Positions 19,013 through 30,027 of a DNA stretch of 64,000 nucleotides are shown in pieces. A program made the position numbers and the translations under genes. Within the stretch, counting starts at the first letter, position 1, and every line of letters begins with the position of its first letter. The notes below the pieces were generated by a model. That model had not been told where the DNA came from. It did not search any database and saw only the letters and a list, made by a program, of their open reading frames with translations. Origin of the DNA: Streptacidiphilus sp. 4-A2 (GTDB lineage: Bacteria > Actinomycetota > Actinomycetes > Streptomycetales > Streptomycetaceae); assembly GCA_014284505.1 (NCBI GenBank), contig JAAFYY010000001.1, positions 6,063,845-6,127,844 of the forward strand. Direction: 5' to 3'.

Positions 19013-19150
19013 GTGACCACAGCGCCGGACAAATCCCATGGCGGATAGCGGCGGCCCCACCCGGGCAGATGCCGCCACCAGCAAAAACATGCCCGGCAGA
19101 ACATTTGGGATGATTCGCCACCGCCTTCACCCTTTCGGCTGAGATGCGAC

Positions 19151-19857
19151 TCAGGGCTGAAGCCGGGTGACCGTCCAGCCCTCCCCCGAGCGCTGGTAGC
19201 GCAGCCGGTCGTGCAGCCGGTTGGGCCGCCCCTGCCAGAACTCCACGGCCTGCGGGACCACCAGGTAGCCGCCCCGAACGGTACCGGCACCGGCTGCTCC
19301 GGCGGGTAGCGCCGCTCCAGTTCGGCGTAGCGGCGCTCCAGCTCCTCCCGGGAGTCCACCGGCCGGGACTGCTCGCTGGCCCAGGCGCCCAGCTGCGACC
19401 CGTGCGGACGGCTGTGGAAGTAGGCCTCGGTCTCCGCCGCCGGGACCTTCCGGGCCCGGCCGGTGACGATCACCTGGCGGGCCAGCGGGTGCCACAGGAA
19501 CAGCAGCGACACCTGGGGGTTCACCGCGAGCTCGCCGCCCTTGCGGGAGCCGTAGTTGCTGTAGAAGACGAATCCGCGCCGGTCGTAGCCCTTGAGCAGG
19601 ACGGTGCGGGTGCTGGGCTGCCCCTGCGCGTCGGCGGTGGCGACCACCATGGCGTTGGGCTCGTCCACCCCGGCGCCGGCCGCTTCGGTGAGCCAGTCGC
19701 CGAACTGCTGCATCGGCTCGCCGGCCAGGTCGGCGCCGTCGATCCCGGCGGCGCGGTACTGGCGGCGCATGCCCGCGACGTCGAGCGGGGGCGCGGCAAG
19801 CTCGGCGGGCCTCGCGGGCGCGGACAGTGCGGCGGGGGCGTGTTCCGGTGAGTTCAC
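19151..19857 (-). CDS. pdxH: Pyridoxamine 5'-phosphate oxidase
   Basis: The FMN enzyme oxidises pyridoxine or pyridoxamine phosphate to pyridoxal phosphate. From GTG 19857, after a 30-residue variable N-terminus, it shows MRRQYRAAGI, PNAMVVATAD, PSTRTVLLKGYD, RGFVFYSNYGSRKG and RPHGSQLGAWASEQSRPV, all PNPOx signatures. The C-terminal dimerisation domain ends with EFWQGRPNRLHDRLRY. One frame break near 19275 falls just before the RGGYLVVPQ strand. Repaired length is about 235 residues, normal for the family. It is divergent from the citrate synthase gene. Confidence 0.9.
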
Positions 19858-20230
19858 ATCCTCATCATCCCCTCAGCCGAAACCGGTCGGCGGAGGTTCG
19901 GACACACCCGTCACCCGCCCGCCGCTTTGCCCTGGATCACCCGATAGCTGCTCCCACCTCGGAGGATTTCCTTCCGGCTACGGAAATCTCGACATCAAGA
20001 GATAAGGTGACCCACGCGCCGGTGTGGAACCCGGCTGAAGTCGAGCCCCGGATCACCGTCCTGGGCTCTGGCGCAATGCACCCAGTGCCTGCCACCCTGA
20101 CACTGCGTGCCACACGCTGACCGCACCACCCCCGCGCCACCGTGCACCGCGCGACCGCGCGGAGCTTGCATTCACGACCGACGACTTGGCCACACCACAG
20201 TCACCGACGTCGACCAGAGGAGCCGCCTTT

Positions 20231-21332
20231 ATGTCCGATTTCGTACCCGGACTCGAAGGAGTCGTAGCGTTCGAGAGCGAGATTGCCGAGCCCGACAAGG
20301 ACGGCGGCTCGCTCCGGTACCGAGGCGTCGACATCGAGGAGCTCGTCGGCCATGTGTCCTTCGGGAACGTCTGGGGCCTGCTCGTCGACGGCAAGTTCAA
20401 CCCCGGCCTGCCCGCCGCCGAGCCGTTCCCGCTGCCGATCCACTCCGGTGACATCCGGGTCGACGTGCAGTCCGCGCTGGCCATGCTGGCACCGGCCTGG
20501 GGCCTGAAGCCGCTGCTGGACATCAGCCCCGAGCAGGCCCGCGACGACCTCGCCCGGGCCGCCGTGATGGCGCTGTCCTACGTGGCCCAGTCCGCCCCGC
20601 GGCCAGGGTCTGCCGATGGTCCCGCAGAGCGAGATCGACAAGGCGCAGACCATCGTCGAGCGCTTCATGATCCGCTGGCGCGGCGAGCCCGACCCCAAGC
20701 ACGTCAAGGCCATCGACGCCTACTGGACCTCGGCCGCCGAGCACGGCATGAACGCCTCGACCTTCACCGCCCGGGTCATCGCCTCCACCGGCGCCGACGT
20801 CGCCGCCGCGCTCTCCGGTGCGGTCGGCGCGATGTCCGGCCCGCTGCACGGCGGCGCCCCCTCGCGCGTGCTCGGCATGATCGAGGAGATCGAGCGCACC
20901 GGCGACGCCGGGGCCTACGTCCGCAAGACGCTGGACAGCGGCGAGCGGCTGATGGGCTTCGGCCACCGCGTCTACCGCGCGGAGGACCCGCGCGCCCGCG
21001 TGCTGCGCCGCACCGCCATGGAGCTGGGCGCCCCCCGCTACGAGGTCGCCGCCGCCCTGGAGAAGGCCGCGCTGGAGGAGCTGCACGCCCGCCGTCCCGA
21101 CCGGGTGCTGGCCACCAACGTGGAGTTCTGGGCCGCGATCATGCTGGACTTCGCCGAGGTCCCGGCGCACATGTTCACCTCGATGTTCACCTGCGCCCGC
21201 ACCGCCGGGTGGAGCGCGCACATCCTGGAGCAGAAGCGCACCGGCCGCCTGGTCCGCCCGGCCGCCCGCTACATCGGCCCCGCCTCGCGCAGCCCGCAGG
21301 ACGTCCCCGGCTTCGACGACATCGCCCGCTGA
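20231..21332 (+). CDS. Citrate synthase (citrate synthase 2 type)
   Basis: The enzyme condenses acetyl-CoA with oxaloacetate. It starts at ATG 20231 (MSDFVPGLEGVVAFE) and has LRYRGVDIEELV, the first catalytic histidine region AAEHGMNASTF, the CoA and oxaloacetate segment GPLHGGAPSRV, and the second histidine in MGFGHRVYRAEDPR. A frame break near 20601 splits GQGLPMVPQ from the preceding helix. Repaired length is about 366 residues, typical of the short actinobacterial citrate synthase 2. Downstream, a 20-base direct repeat around 21460-21502 (GGCCGGGCCCGTCACCCGAA twice) precedes serC. Confidence 0.9.
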
Positions 21333-21561
21333 AGCCGTAGCCGGGGCGAGCAGCCCCGGGAAGACCCGCCGAACCGCACAGCGCCCGCCCGGGGGCGGCC
21401 CGGAACCGCAGCCGGTTCCGCGCCGCCCCGGGGCGGCGGCCCTGACGCGGCGCGCCGGGCGGCCGGGCCCGTCACCCGAAGCGGCCGGGCCCGTCACCCG
21501 AATGTGTCTCAATCGCCGGACCCGGCCTCTGGGCGCGGGCCGCAGCCACTACGCTGCCCCC

Positions 21562-22679
21562 GTGGCTCAGATCCAGATCCCCGCTGACATCAGGCCCGTT
21601 GACGGCCGTTTCGGCGCAGGTCCGTCCAAGGTGCGTCCAGAGGCGCTGAGCGCGCTCGCTGCGACCGGCACCTCCCTCCTCGGCACCTCCCACCGCCAAG
21701 CCCCGGTCAAGAACCTGGTCAAGCGTGTGCGAGAGGGCGTGAGCAGCCTGTTCTCCCTCCCCGAGGGCTATCAGGTGGTGCTCGGCAACGGCGGTTCCAC
21801 CGCCTTCTGGGACATCGCCGCCTTCGGCCTGGTGCGGGAGAAGTCCCAGCACCTGAGCTTCGGCGAGTTCTCCTCCAAGTTCGCCTCCTCCACCAAGGCC
21901 GCGCCCTGGCTGGCCGACCCCTCGGTGGTCAAGTCCGAGCCCGGCACCCACCCCCTGCCGGTGGCCGAGGCCGGGGTGGACGTCTACGCGCTCACCCACA
22001 ACGAGACCTCCACCGGTGTCGCCATGCCGATCAGCGGGTGGCCGGGGCCGACGAGGGCGCGCTGGTGCTGGTGGACGCGACCTCCGGCGCGGGCGGCCTG
22101 CCGGTCGACATCGCCGAGACCGACGTCTACTACTTCGCCCCGCAGAAGTGCTTCGCCTCCGACGGCGGGCTGTGGATCGGCGTCTTCTCCCCCGCCGCGC
22201 TGGAGCGGGCGGCCGAGATCGCCGGCTCCGGCCGGTACATCCCGCCGTTCTTCGACCTGCCCACGGCCATCGACAACTCGTCGAAGGACCAGACCTACAA
22301 CACCCCGTCGCTGGCCACCCTCTTCCTGCTCGCCGAGCAGCTGGACTGGCTGAACGGCAACGGCGGTCTGAAGTGGTCGGTGGCGCGCACCGCCGACTCC
22401 TCCTCCCGGCTCTACAGCTGGGCGGAGAAGTCGGAGTACGCCTCGCCGTTCGTCGCCGACCCGGCGGAGCGCTCGCAGGTCATCGGCACCATCGACTTCA
22501 GCGACAGCGTCGACGCCGCCGCCGTCGCCAAGGCACTGCGTGCCAACGGCATCGTCGACACCGAGCCCTACCGCAAGCTGGGCCGCAACCAGCTGCGGGT
22601 GGCCATGTTCCCGGCGGTCGACCCGGCCGACGTGCAGGCGCTGACCGCCTGCATCGACTACGTCATCGAACAGCTCTAG
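21562..22679 (+). CDS. serC: Phosphoserine aminotransferase
   Basis: The PLP enzyme of serine synthesis converts 3-phosphohydroxypyruvate and glutamate to phosphoserine. From GTG 21562 the protein shows FGAGPSKVR, LLGTSHRQAPVKNLV, VLGNGGSTAFWD, THNETSTGV and the PLP-lysine region YYFAPQKCFASDGG. A frame break near 22032 separates AMPI from RVAGADEGALVLVDATSG. About 372 residues, normal for actinobacterial SerC. It is followed by a strong terminator. Confidence 0.92.
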
Positions 22680-22726
22680 GCGCCACGGCGCGGCCGGCCC
22701 CGGCCGGCCGCGCCGCAGCAGCAGCC

Positions 22727-22758
22727 GAGGGCCCGTCCGCGACAGCGGACGGGCCCTC
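22727..22758. terminator. Hairpin terminator after serC
   Basis: Perfect 14-base arms (22727-22740 and 22745-22758) with a GACA loop, between serC and the convergent 28-residue gene. Confidence 0.85.
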
Positions 22759-22772
22759 GTCACATGCTGGCG

Positions 22773-22859
22773 TCAGCGGGTGATCGAGCTGATCACCACG
22801 GCCAGCAGCAGCAGCACCAGCGCGCCGCTGACGATCCTGGTTCGGGTCTTCGGGTTCAT
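22773..22859 (-). CDS. 28-residue single-span membrane peptide
   Basis: MNPKTRTRIVSG is followed by the hydrophobic run ALVLLLLAVVISSITR and a stop. ATG 22859 has an AGGCAACACG stretch upstream, so the ribosome site is weak. Basic N-terminus and one membrane segment suggest inside-facing N-terminus. Short proteins of this shape are common in streptomycetes beside DUF4229 genes. Function unknown. Confidence 0.55.
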   Translation of the reverse strand: MNPKTRTRIVSGALVLLLLAVVISSITR

Positions 22860-22890
22860 CGTGTTGCCTGTCCTGCCTGTCCGCCGCGCC

Positions 22891-23223
22891 TCAGACGCTC
22901 TGGTCCGCGCGGAGCGCGTCGTCGATCGCGTCCTCCTCCGCGGCCTGGGCCGCGAACCGGGACTTCATGCTCTTCGGCCGGGACTGGCGACGCTCGATAC
23001 CCGAGGTGATCTGCTCGGACATCGCGTCACGCTGCCTGCTGAGCACCACATAGCTCAGCGGCGCGGAGATGATCCCGGCCAGCAGGAGCAGCAGGAAGAC
23101 CCCGGACGCCCCGGCGGTCACCGGCAGGATCCGGAAGTGGGCGAGCACCAGGGCAACGACGAAAACGGCCCCGAAGATGCTGGTCCGCATGGAGGTGTAG
23201 CGGAGGGTGGCGTGTGACTTCAT
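22891..23223 (-). CDS. DUF4229 membrane protein
   Basis: This 110-residue protein from ATG 23223 has two hydrophobic spans (TSIFGAVFVVALVLAHF and AGASGVFLLLLLAGIISA). A basic cytoplasmic tail follows (LSRQRDAMSEQI, then RQSRPKSMKSRFAAQAAEEDA). It matches the actinobacterial DUF4229 family, of unknown function. ATG 23190 is an alternative start. It ends 32 bp before the small membrane peptide gene, in the same direction. Confidence 0.75.
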   Translation of the reverse strand: MKSHATLRYTSMRTSIFGAVFVVALVLAHFRILPVTAGASGVFLLLLLAGIISAPLSYVVLSRQRDAMSEQITSGIERRQSRPKSMKSRFAAQAAEEDAIDDALRADQSV

Positions 23224-23413
23224 CACGGCGCGATCTTCTCTTTCCCGAGTTCCCGAGGTCTTCACCCGAACTCCGAGGCATGGGTCAGGGCCGACCCGTC
23301 CAGTACAGCACGCCGCACCGACGGATCTTCACCGAGGGGTACGCCCGGGGCCGGAGGGCCGCCGGGCCTGCCCGTTCGCCCGGCCCGTCGCGCAGCCCGT
23401 CGGCCCCGTCCGC

Positions 23414-23937
23414 TCAGCGGAGCTCCAGCCACATGGTCACATCGTCGTACTCGACGCCCGGGGCGGTGCGGATCGCCCCCGGCACCCGGCCGACCTCCTT
23501 GTAGCCGGCCCGGGAGTAGAAGCCCTCCAGGCCCTGGCTGCCGCGCAGGGTCAGCCGCAGCCCGCTCAGCTCCCACCCGCGGGCCAGCCGCTCGGCCTCG
23601 GCCAGCAGCTCCAGGCCGTACCCCCGGCCCTGGGTGTCGGCCGCCACCATGACCCGTTTGAGCAGCCTCCAGTGGGCCATCAGGTGGAACTGCTGGTCCT
23701 CGAAGAACAGCAGCGCGACCATCCGGCCGGTGTCCGGCTCACGGCCGGTCAGCAGCCGGTCCGCGCCCTCGGTGACCCCGGCGAACTGCCGGTCGGCGGT
23801 GGGCCGTACCTGCTCGACGGTCACCGGCGGCACAAAGCCGACGGCTCCGCCGCGTTGGAGACGCCGGTCCACAGGTCGGTGATCTCGGCACGGAGTTCCG
23901 GGGTGAGCTCCGGGTCCAGAGTGAAGAGAAGGGCCAT
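23414..23937 (-). CDS. GNAT-family N-acetyltransferase
   Basis: The gene starts at ATG 23937 (MALLFTLDPELTPELR). After a frame break near 23855 it continues GGAVGFVPPVTVEQVRP. The acetyl-CoA loop is VMVAADTQGRGYGLELL (the Q/R-x-x-G-x-G/A motif), and GLEGFYSRAGYKEVGRVP is the usual C-terminal GNAT strand-helix. About 175 residues. The substrate is unknown. It lies 92 bp after mqnE in the same direction. Confidence 0.8.
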
Positions 23938-24029
23938 GGTCACCGACCATAGCCCTTCCCTACGACAGGCCCCGACCAGGCCGTTGCGGCCCGCGCCGGT
24001 CAGAAACGCGCCGGTCAGGCCCGCGCCGG

Positions 24030-25194
24030 TCAGAAACGCATCGCCTGCGGGGTCTCCCGCCGGCCCGCGACCGGACCGTCGTACTCGCCGGATGGTCTCG
24101 TAGCGGGTGTTGCGCTCCACCGGGCGGAACCCGGCGTCGCGGATCAGCTCCAGCAGGTCCTCGCGGCTGAGCTTGTTGGGCGTGCCGTAGCCGTCCGCGT
24201 CATGGGTGATCTTGTACTCGACCACCGAGCCGTCCATGTCGTCCGCGCCGTGGTTGAGCATCAGCTGCGCGCCGTCCAGCCCGTGCATCACCCAGAACAC
24301 CTTGACGTGCGGGACGTTGTCGAACAGCAGCCGGGAGACGGCGAAGGTCCGGATCATGTCCGCGCCGGTGGCCATGGTGGTCCTGGCCTGGAGCCGGTTG
24401 CGGACGATCCCGTCCTTGGAGTCGTGGAAGTCGTGCTGGTAGCGCAGCGGGATGAAGACCTGGAAGCCCCCGGTCTCGTCCTGGAGCTCGCGCAGCCGCA
24501 GCACGTGGTCCACCCGGTGCCGGGGCTCCTCGATGTGCCCGTAGAGCATGGTCGCCGGGGTCTTCAGGCCCTTGGAGTGCGCCAGCCGGTGGATCCGCGA
24601 CCAGTCCTCCCAGTGGGTGTCGTGGTCGACGATGTGCTGCCGGACCTCCCAGTCGAAGATCTCCGCGCCGCCGCCGGTCAGCGACTCCAGACCGGCGTCG
24701 ATCAGCTCGTCCAGGATCTCGCTCGCGGACAGCCCGGAGATCTTCTCGAACCAGTGGATCTCGGTGGCGGTGAAGGCCTTCAGCGCCACGTCCGGCAGCG
24801 CCGCCTTCAGCTCCCGCAGGCTGCGCGGGTAGTAGCGCCAGGGCAGGGTCGGGTGCAGCCCGTTGACGATGTGCAGCTCGGTGAGCTGGTCGTTCTCCAT
24901 CGCCTTGGCCAGCCGCACGGCCTCCTCGATGCGCATGGTGTACGCGTCCTTCTCGCCCGGCTTGCGCTGGAACGAGCAGTACGCGCAGGAGGCGCTGCAC
25001 ACGTTGGTCATATTGAGGTGGCGGTTGACGTTGAAGTGGACGGCGTCGCCGTTCTTCAGCGTCCGCACATGGTGCGCCAGGCCGCCGAGCCAGGCCAGGT
25101 CGTCGGTCTCGTAGAGGGCGATGCCGTCCTCGCGGGACAACCGCTCCCCGGCGTAGACCTTCGCCTCCAGCTCCCGCTTGAGTCCTGCGTCCAT
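24030..25194 (-). CDS. mqnE: Aminofutalosine synthase (MqnE)
   Basis: This radical SAM enzyme joins 3-[(1-carboxyvinyl)oxy]benzoate with S-adenosylmethionine to make 6-amino-6-deoxyfutalosine, in the futalosine menaquinone pathway. From ATG 25194 the protein shows the cluster motif CSASCAYCSF (C-x3-C-x2-C), then ELHIVNGLHPTLPWRYY, ESLTGGGAEIFDWEVRQ, TMLYGHIEEPRHRVDH and FIPLRYQHDF. A single frame break near 24087, just before the C-terminal RRETPQAMRF, moves the stop to 24030. Without repair the frame reads on into the GNAT gene. Repaired length is about 388 residues, as expected. A 15-base repeat (GCCGGTCAGAAACGC) occurs twice at and after the stop. Confidence 0.92.
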
Positions 25195-25235
25195 GCCCTC
25201 AACCCTTTCCGTGCGTCCCGCAACGAATCCTGAGC

Positions 25236-26239
25236 CTACGCCCTCGCCGGGCCCGTGCCGCCCGCCGGGACCGCCAGCAGCTCGGCCAGCAGCGCCGGCT
25301 CCACATTGCCGCCGCTCACGACGGCCGCCACGCTGCGCCCGGCCGGCAGCTGGTCGGCGTGGTAGAGGTAGGCGGCGTGGTGACCGCGCCGGACGGCTCG
25401 GCGACCAGCCGGCCGCGCCGGGCCAGCACCGCGACCGCCGAACGGATCTCGTCCTCGGTGACGGTGAGGATGTCGTCCACATACGCCTGGATGTGCTCCC
25501 AGGGCAGCAGGCCGACGGAGTTGGTGCGCAGTCCGTCGGCGATGGTCCGGTGGGTGTCGGCGAACGGCCACACCTGGCGCTCGCCGCTGCGGAAACTCGC
25601 CGCCGCGTCCCCGGCCAGCTCCGGCTCGACCCCGATCACCCGCACCCCGGGCATGGTCAGCTTCAGCGCCGCGGCGACCCCGCTGATCAGCCCGCCGCCG
25701 CTGACCGGGACCAGCACCGTGCGCAGGTCCAGGTCCAGCGCGGTGGCGTCGTCGGCGATCTCCAGCCCGACGGTGCCCTGACCGGCGATGATCCACGGGT
25801 CGTCGTAGGGCGGCACCCAGACATAGCCGTGCTCGGCGGCCAGGTCGGCCGGGGTGGTGTCGCGCTCGTGCATGGGCACCATCACCACCTCGGCCCCGAA
25901 GGAGCGGGTGTTCTCCACCTTCACCGCGGGGGAGGTGTCCGGCATCACGATCACCGCCTTGATGCCCATCGCCCGCGCGGCGTACGCCACCGCCTGCGCG
26001 TGGTTGCCGCTGGACTGCGCGACCACGCCGCGCGCCCGCTCCTGCGGCGTGAGCACGGACAGCCGGTTGTAGGCCCCGCGGAGCTTGAACGCCCCGGTCG
26101 GCTGGAGGTTCTCCGGCTTGAGGTGCAGGGTGCGGGTGTCCGTCCCGGCCCAGGGGCAGGGCAGCAGCGGGGTGCGCACCGCCACGCCGGAGATCCGTTT
26201 CTGTGCGTCTCGCAGGTCGTCCAGGGTCACCAGGGCCAC
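25236..26239 (-). CDS. Threonine/serine ammonia-lyase (PLP fold II)
   Basis: The enzyme probably deaminates threonine or serine to the 2-oxoacid. From GTG 26239 (GTG 26230 possible) it has TPLLPCPWAG, the PLP-lysine motif PTGAFKLRGAYN, SSGNHAQAVAYAA, VPVSGGGLISG (the glycine loop for PLP phosphate) and VIGVEPE. One frame break near 25378 precedes the C-terminal SVAAVVSGGNVEP. About 333 residues without the regulatory ACT domains, so it is the catabolic, unregulated type. It is 5 bp downstream of the Lrp regulator and probably co-transcribed and controlled by it. Confidence 0.88.
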
Positions 26240-26244
26240 AGCGG

Positions 26245-26721
26245 CTACGCCTTCCGGTCGGTCAGCACATCGTTGTCGGGGAGTTCGGTCGCGCGGTTCT
26301 CCCACTTGGTGGAGAGCACCACGGTGGTTCGGGTCCGGGCCACGCCCCTGGTGCCGGAGAGCCGCTTGACGATCGACTCCAGCCCGTCCACGTCCGGCAT
26401 CCGGACCTTCAGCATGTACGAGTCGTCGCCGGCGATGAACCAGCAGTCCTCGACCTCGCTCAGGTCGTGCAGCCGGTGCGCCACGTCGTCGTGGTCGGCG
26501 GCGTCGGAGAGCTGGAGGCCGATCAGCGCGGTCACGCCGAGGCCGAGCGAGGCGGGATTCACCGTCGCCCGGTAGCCGGTGATGATCCCGGCCTGCTCCA
26601 GGCGGTTGATCCGGTCGGTGACACTCGGCCCCGACAATCCGACCAGCCGCCCCAGCTCCGCGTACGAGGCGCGGCCGTTTTCGCGCAGTGCCTGGATGAG
26701 CTGCCTGTCCACGGCGTCCAT
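26245..26721 (-). CDS. Lrp/AsnC-family regulator
   Basis: This intact 158-residue protein starts at ATG 26721. The N-terminal HTH (MDAVDRQLIQALRENGRASY, then GLSGPSVTDRINRLEQAGII) and the RAM ligand domain (LGVTALIGLQLSD, WFIAGDDSYMLKVRM) are clear. It lies directly ahead of the threonine dehydratase gene with 5 bp between them. This suggests amino-acid-responsive control of that enzyme, as is common for such pairs. Confidence 0.88.
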   Translation of the reverse strand: MDAVDRQLIQALRENGRASYAELGRLVGLSGPSVTDRINRLEQAGIITGYRATVNPASLGLGVTALIGLQLSDAADHDDVAHRLHDLSEVEDCWFIAGDDSYMLKVRMPDVDGLESIVKRLSGTRGVARTRTTVVLSTKWENRATELPDNDVLTDRKA

Positions 26722-26839
26722 GTGAAAACCCCGGCCTTCCGATCGTTGGAGAACCCACCGGCAGTATCAGGAACCCGAAGGCTCCACGACTACCGGCCCT
26801 GCCATCCCGATGACGATACCTGCCTTCGGGTGACCTGCC

Positions 26840-27505
26840 TCACTCCACCCGGCCGGTGCCCAACTCGCCCTCCCAGCGCCGGTACAGCCGGTGCGGCACG
26901 CCCGCCGCGTCCAGCACCCGGCCGGCCACGAAATCGACCAGCTGCTGGGCGCTGCGGGTACCCGCGTAGAAGCCCGGCGAGGCGGGCACCACCGCGCCGG
27001 CCTCGTCCAGCGCGACCAGCTGGCGCAGCGTCTGCCCGCTCAGCGGGGCCTCGCGGACGCAGACCACCAGCGGCCGCCGCTCCTTGAGGGTGACCGAGGC
27101 GCAGCGCTGGAGCAGGTCCTTGGACAGCCCCAGGGCGATCCCGGCGACCGAGGCGGTGCTGCACGGCACCACCAGCATCCCCTTGGCCGGGTAGGAACCG
27201 CTGGAGGGACCGGCCGCGAGGTCGCCCGCGGGCCAGTACCGCACCGGCTCCAGCTCCACAGGCCCGGGCGGCCCGGCGTCCAGCGGACGCTCCAGCCACT
27301 CCCGCAGGTCGCTCTGCCAGTGCGCGTCCCGGAAGGAGATGCCGGTCTCGTCCAGCACGGTCAGCCGGGCCGCCCGGCTGACCACCAGGTCCACCGCCTC
27401 CCCCGCCGCCAGCAGCCCCCGCAGCACCGCCGCCGCGTAGGGCGTCCCGGACGCCCCGGACACCCCCACCACCCACGGCCGCCGCCCGGCAGCGGCCTCA
27501 GCCAC
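26840..27505 (-). CDS. ubiX: UbiX-like flavin prenyltransferase (menaquinone)
   Basis: UbiX-type proteins join dimethylallyl phosphate to FMN, making the prenylated flavin that UbiD-type decarboxylases need. The 221-residue protein from GTG 27505 shows GVSGASGTPYAAAVLRGL near residue 13, MLVVPCSTASVAGIALGL and CVREAPLSGQTLRQL, all UbiX signatures. Its start overlaps the mqnP stop by 8 bases. With the UbiA and UbiD homologues it forms a three-gene operon assigned to late menaquinone synthesis in streptomycetes. Confidence 0.9.
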   Translation of the reverse strand: MAEAAAGRRPWVVGVSGASGTPYAAAVLRGLLAAGEAVDLVVSRAARLTVLDETGISFRDAHWQSDLREWLERPLDAGPPGPVELEPVRYWPAGDLAAGPSSGSYPAKGMLVVPCSTASVAGIALGLSKDLLQRCASVTLKERRPLVVCVREAPLSGQTLRQLVALDEAGAVVPASPGFYAGTRSAQQLVDFVAGRVLDAAGVPHRLYRRWEGELGTGRVE

Positions 27506-28408
27506 CCAGGCCCCGCAGCAGGTCCAGCAGCGCGAAGGCGAAGAGGGAGATCCCGACGAAACCGTTGACCTGGAAGAACGCCCGGTTCAGCCGGGACAGG
27601 TCGCCGGGCTTGACGATGGAGTGCTCGTAGACGAAGGCCACGGCGACCACGGCCAGGCCCAGCCAGAAGGCCCAGCCGGCGTGGGTCAGCACCGCGTACC
27701 AGCCGAGCAGCAGCATGGTGACCGCATGCGCGCCGCGGGCGCCGCGCAGTGCCGCGTCGACGCCGAAGCGGGCCGGGACCGACCGGACGCCGTCGGCGCG
27801 GTCGGCGGCGACGTCCTGGCAGCCGAAGATCAGGTCGAAGCCGCCGATCCACACGCCCACGGCCAGACCCAGCACCAGCGCGTCCCAGGACCAGCGTCCG
27901 GTCACCGCCAGCCAGGCCCCGATCGGGCCCATCGCCTGCGCCAGGCCGAGGATGGCGTGCGGGAAGTCGGTGAACCGCTTGCCGTAGGGGTAGACCACCA
28001 TCGGGATCACCGCGATCGGCGCCAGCGCCAGGCACAGCGGGTTCAGCAGCGCGGCCGCGCCGAGGAACACCACCAGCGCCACCGCCGCGCCGCTGTACGC
28101 GGTCCGCAGCGTCACCGCGCCGGTGACCAGCTCGCGTCCGGCGGTGCGCGGGTTCCGGGCGTCGATCTCCCGGTCGATGATCCGGTTGGCGGCCATCGCG
28201 AAGGTCCGCAGGCCGACCATGGCCAGGGTCACCAGCAGCAGTTGCAGCCAGTGGATGCGGCCGCCGGACCCGTTCGGCCCAGTGAGGAACATCGCGGTCA
28301 GCGCGGCGATGTAGGCGAACGGCAGCGCGAAGACCGAGTGCTCGATCATCACCAGCCGCAGAAAGGCCTTGGTGCGGCCGGGGGCGGGGCGAGGGCGACG
28401 GTGCTCAC
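27498..28408 (-). CDS. mqnP: Menaquinone prenyltransferase MqnP (UbiA family)
   Basis: This membrane prenyltransferase transfers a polyprenyl chain to the naphthoate intermediate of the futalosine route. The GTG start at 28408 overlaps the stop of the UbiD-like gene (GTGA). A frame break near 28392 separates VSTVALAPPP from GRTKAFLRLVMIEHSVF. The Asp-rich prenyl-diphosphate motif is NRIIDREID near residue 75, and the second is DVAADRADG. About eight hydrophobic spans are present. Repaired length is about 303 residues, normal for MqnP. Confidence 0.9.
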
Positions 28409-29852
28409 AGCCCGTACTCCTTCCAGCGGCGGGTCACGGTGGCGGTCTCCGGGTCCGGGGCGACCATCTCCGGCCAGCCGCCGTCGCGGGTGTAGCCCTC
28501 CTCGGGCAGCTTGCGGGTGGCGTCGATCCCGGCCTTGCCGCCCCAGAACTGCTGGTACGAGGCGTGGTCCAGATGGTCCACCGGTCCCTCGACCACCGAC
28601 AGGTCCCGGCTGTAGTCGACGTTGCCCAGCGCCCGCAGGCGACCTCCTGGTAGTCGTGGACGTCGCAGTCCGCGTCCACCACCACGATCAGCTTGGTCAG
28701 CGACATCATGTGCGCGCCCCAGATGGCGTGCATCACCTTCTGCGCGTGCTTCGGGTACTTCTTGTCGATGGAGACGATCACGCAGTTGTGGAAGCCCCCG
28801 GCCTCGGGCAGGTCGTAGTCGACGATGTCCGGGACGATGATCTTCAGCAGCGGCAGGAAGAAGCGCTCGGTGAACTTGCCCAGCGGCCCGTCCTCGGTCG
28901 GCGGCCGGCCGACCACGATGGACTGGAGCAGCGGACGGCGGCGCATGGTCACGCAGTCGATGGTCAGCGCCGGGAACGGCTCCTGCGGGGTGTAGAAGCC
29001 GGTGTGGTCGCCGAACGTCCGGCAGCATCTGCCCGGGCTCCAGCCAGCCCTCCAGCACCACCTCGGCGTCCGCCGGGACCTGCAACGGGACGGTCTTGCA
29101 GTCCACCATCCGCACCCGCTCACCGGCGACGAACCCGGCGAACAGGTACTCGTCGATGTCGCCGGGCAGCGGCGCGGTCGCCGCGTAGGTCACCGCCGGC
29201 GGGCAGCCGAAGGCGATCGCGACCGGCAGCCGCTCGCCCCGCTTGGCGGCCACCGCGTAGTGGTTGCGGCTGTCCTTGTGGATCTGCCAGTGCATCCCGA
29301 TGGTCCGCTTGTCGTGCCGCTGGAGGCGTACAGGCCGAGGTTGCGGATGCCGGTGTCCGGGTCCTTGGTGTGGGTCAGCCCCAGGTTGAAGAAGGAGCCG
29401 CCGTCCTTGGGCCAGGTGAACAGCGCCGGGAGCGCCTCCAGGTCCACCTGGTCCCCGGTCAGCACCAGCTCCTGCACCGGCGCGTCGCCGGGCTTCACCT
29501 TCTTCGGCGGGACATGGGTCATCCCGGCCAGCTTGCCGAAGGCCTCGCGGACGCCGGTGAAGCCGTGCGGCAGCTCCGGCTTCAGCAGCCCGGCGATCCG
29601 CTCCGAGATGTCCTGGGCGCTCTTCAGGCCCAGCGCCTTGGCCAGCCGCCGCTCGGTGCCGAACACGTTCATCGCCAGCGGCATCGACGCGCCCCTGACG
29701 TTCTCGAACAGCAGCGCGGGGCCCTTGGCCTTCTGCACCCGGTCGACGATCTCCCCGACCTCCAGGTACGGGTCCACCTCCACCGTGATCCGCTTGAGGT
29801 CGCCCTCGCGTTCCAGCGCCCGGAGAAAGGACCGAAGATCGTCGTATGCCAT
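28405..29852 (-). CDS. UbiD-like menaquinone decarboxylase
   Basis: UbiD-type proteins decarboxylate aromatic acids with prenylated FMN; here the likely role is removing the carboxylate of the prenylated dihydroxynaphthoate. From ATG 29852 (MAYDDLRSFLRALEREGD) it shows GPALLFENVRG, GMTHVPPKKVKPGDAPVQE, NHYAVAAKRGERLPVAIAFG, EVVLEGWLEPGQ and DHTGFYTPQEPFPALTIDC. The catalytic-region Glu lies in DLPEAGGFHN. Frame breaks near 29325, 29020 and 28635 leave a repaired length of about 482 residues, normal for the family. It is the first gene of the UbiD-UbiA-UbiX operon. Confidence 0.9.
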
Positions 29853-30027
29853 GCCTGTCAGTATCCGCCACTCGCTAGGCTGACTGTCACAGGCACCCCC
29901 CGGCGCGCCGAACCGCCCCGTGCTACCCCGCCGGACCACCGCTGCGTACGAAACGTAAGCCGGAGGACCGCCCGGACCTGCCATTCCGACCGTTTACCGG
30001 AATCCGGGCCGCCCCGACACTGACCCT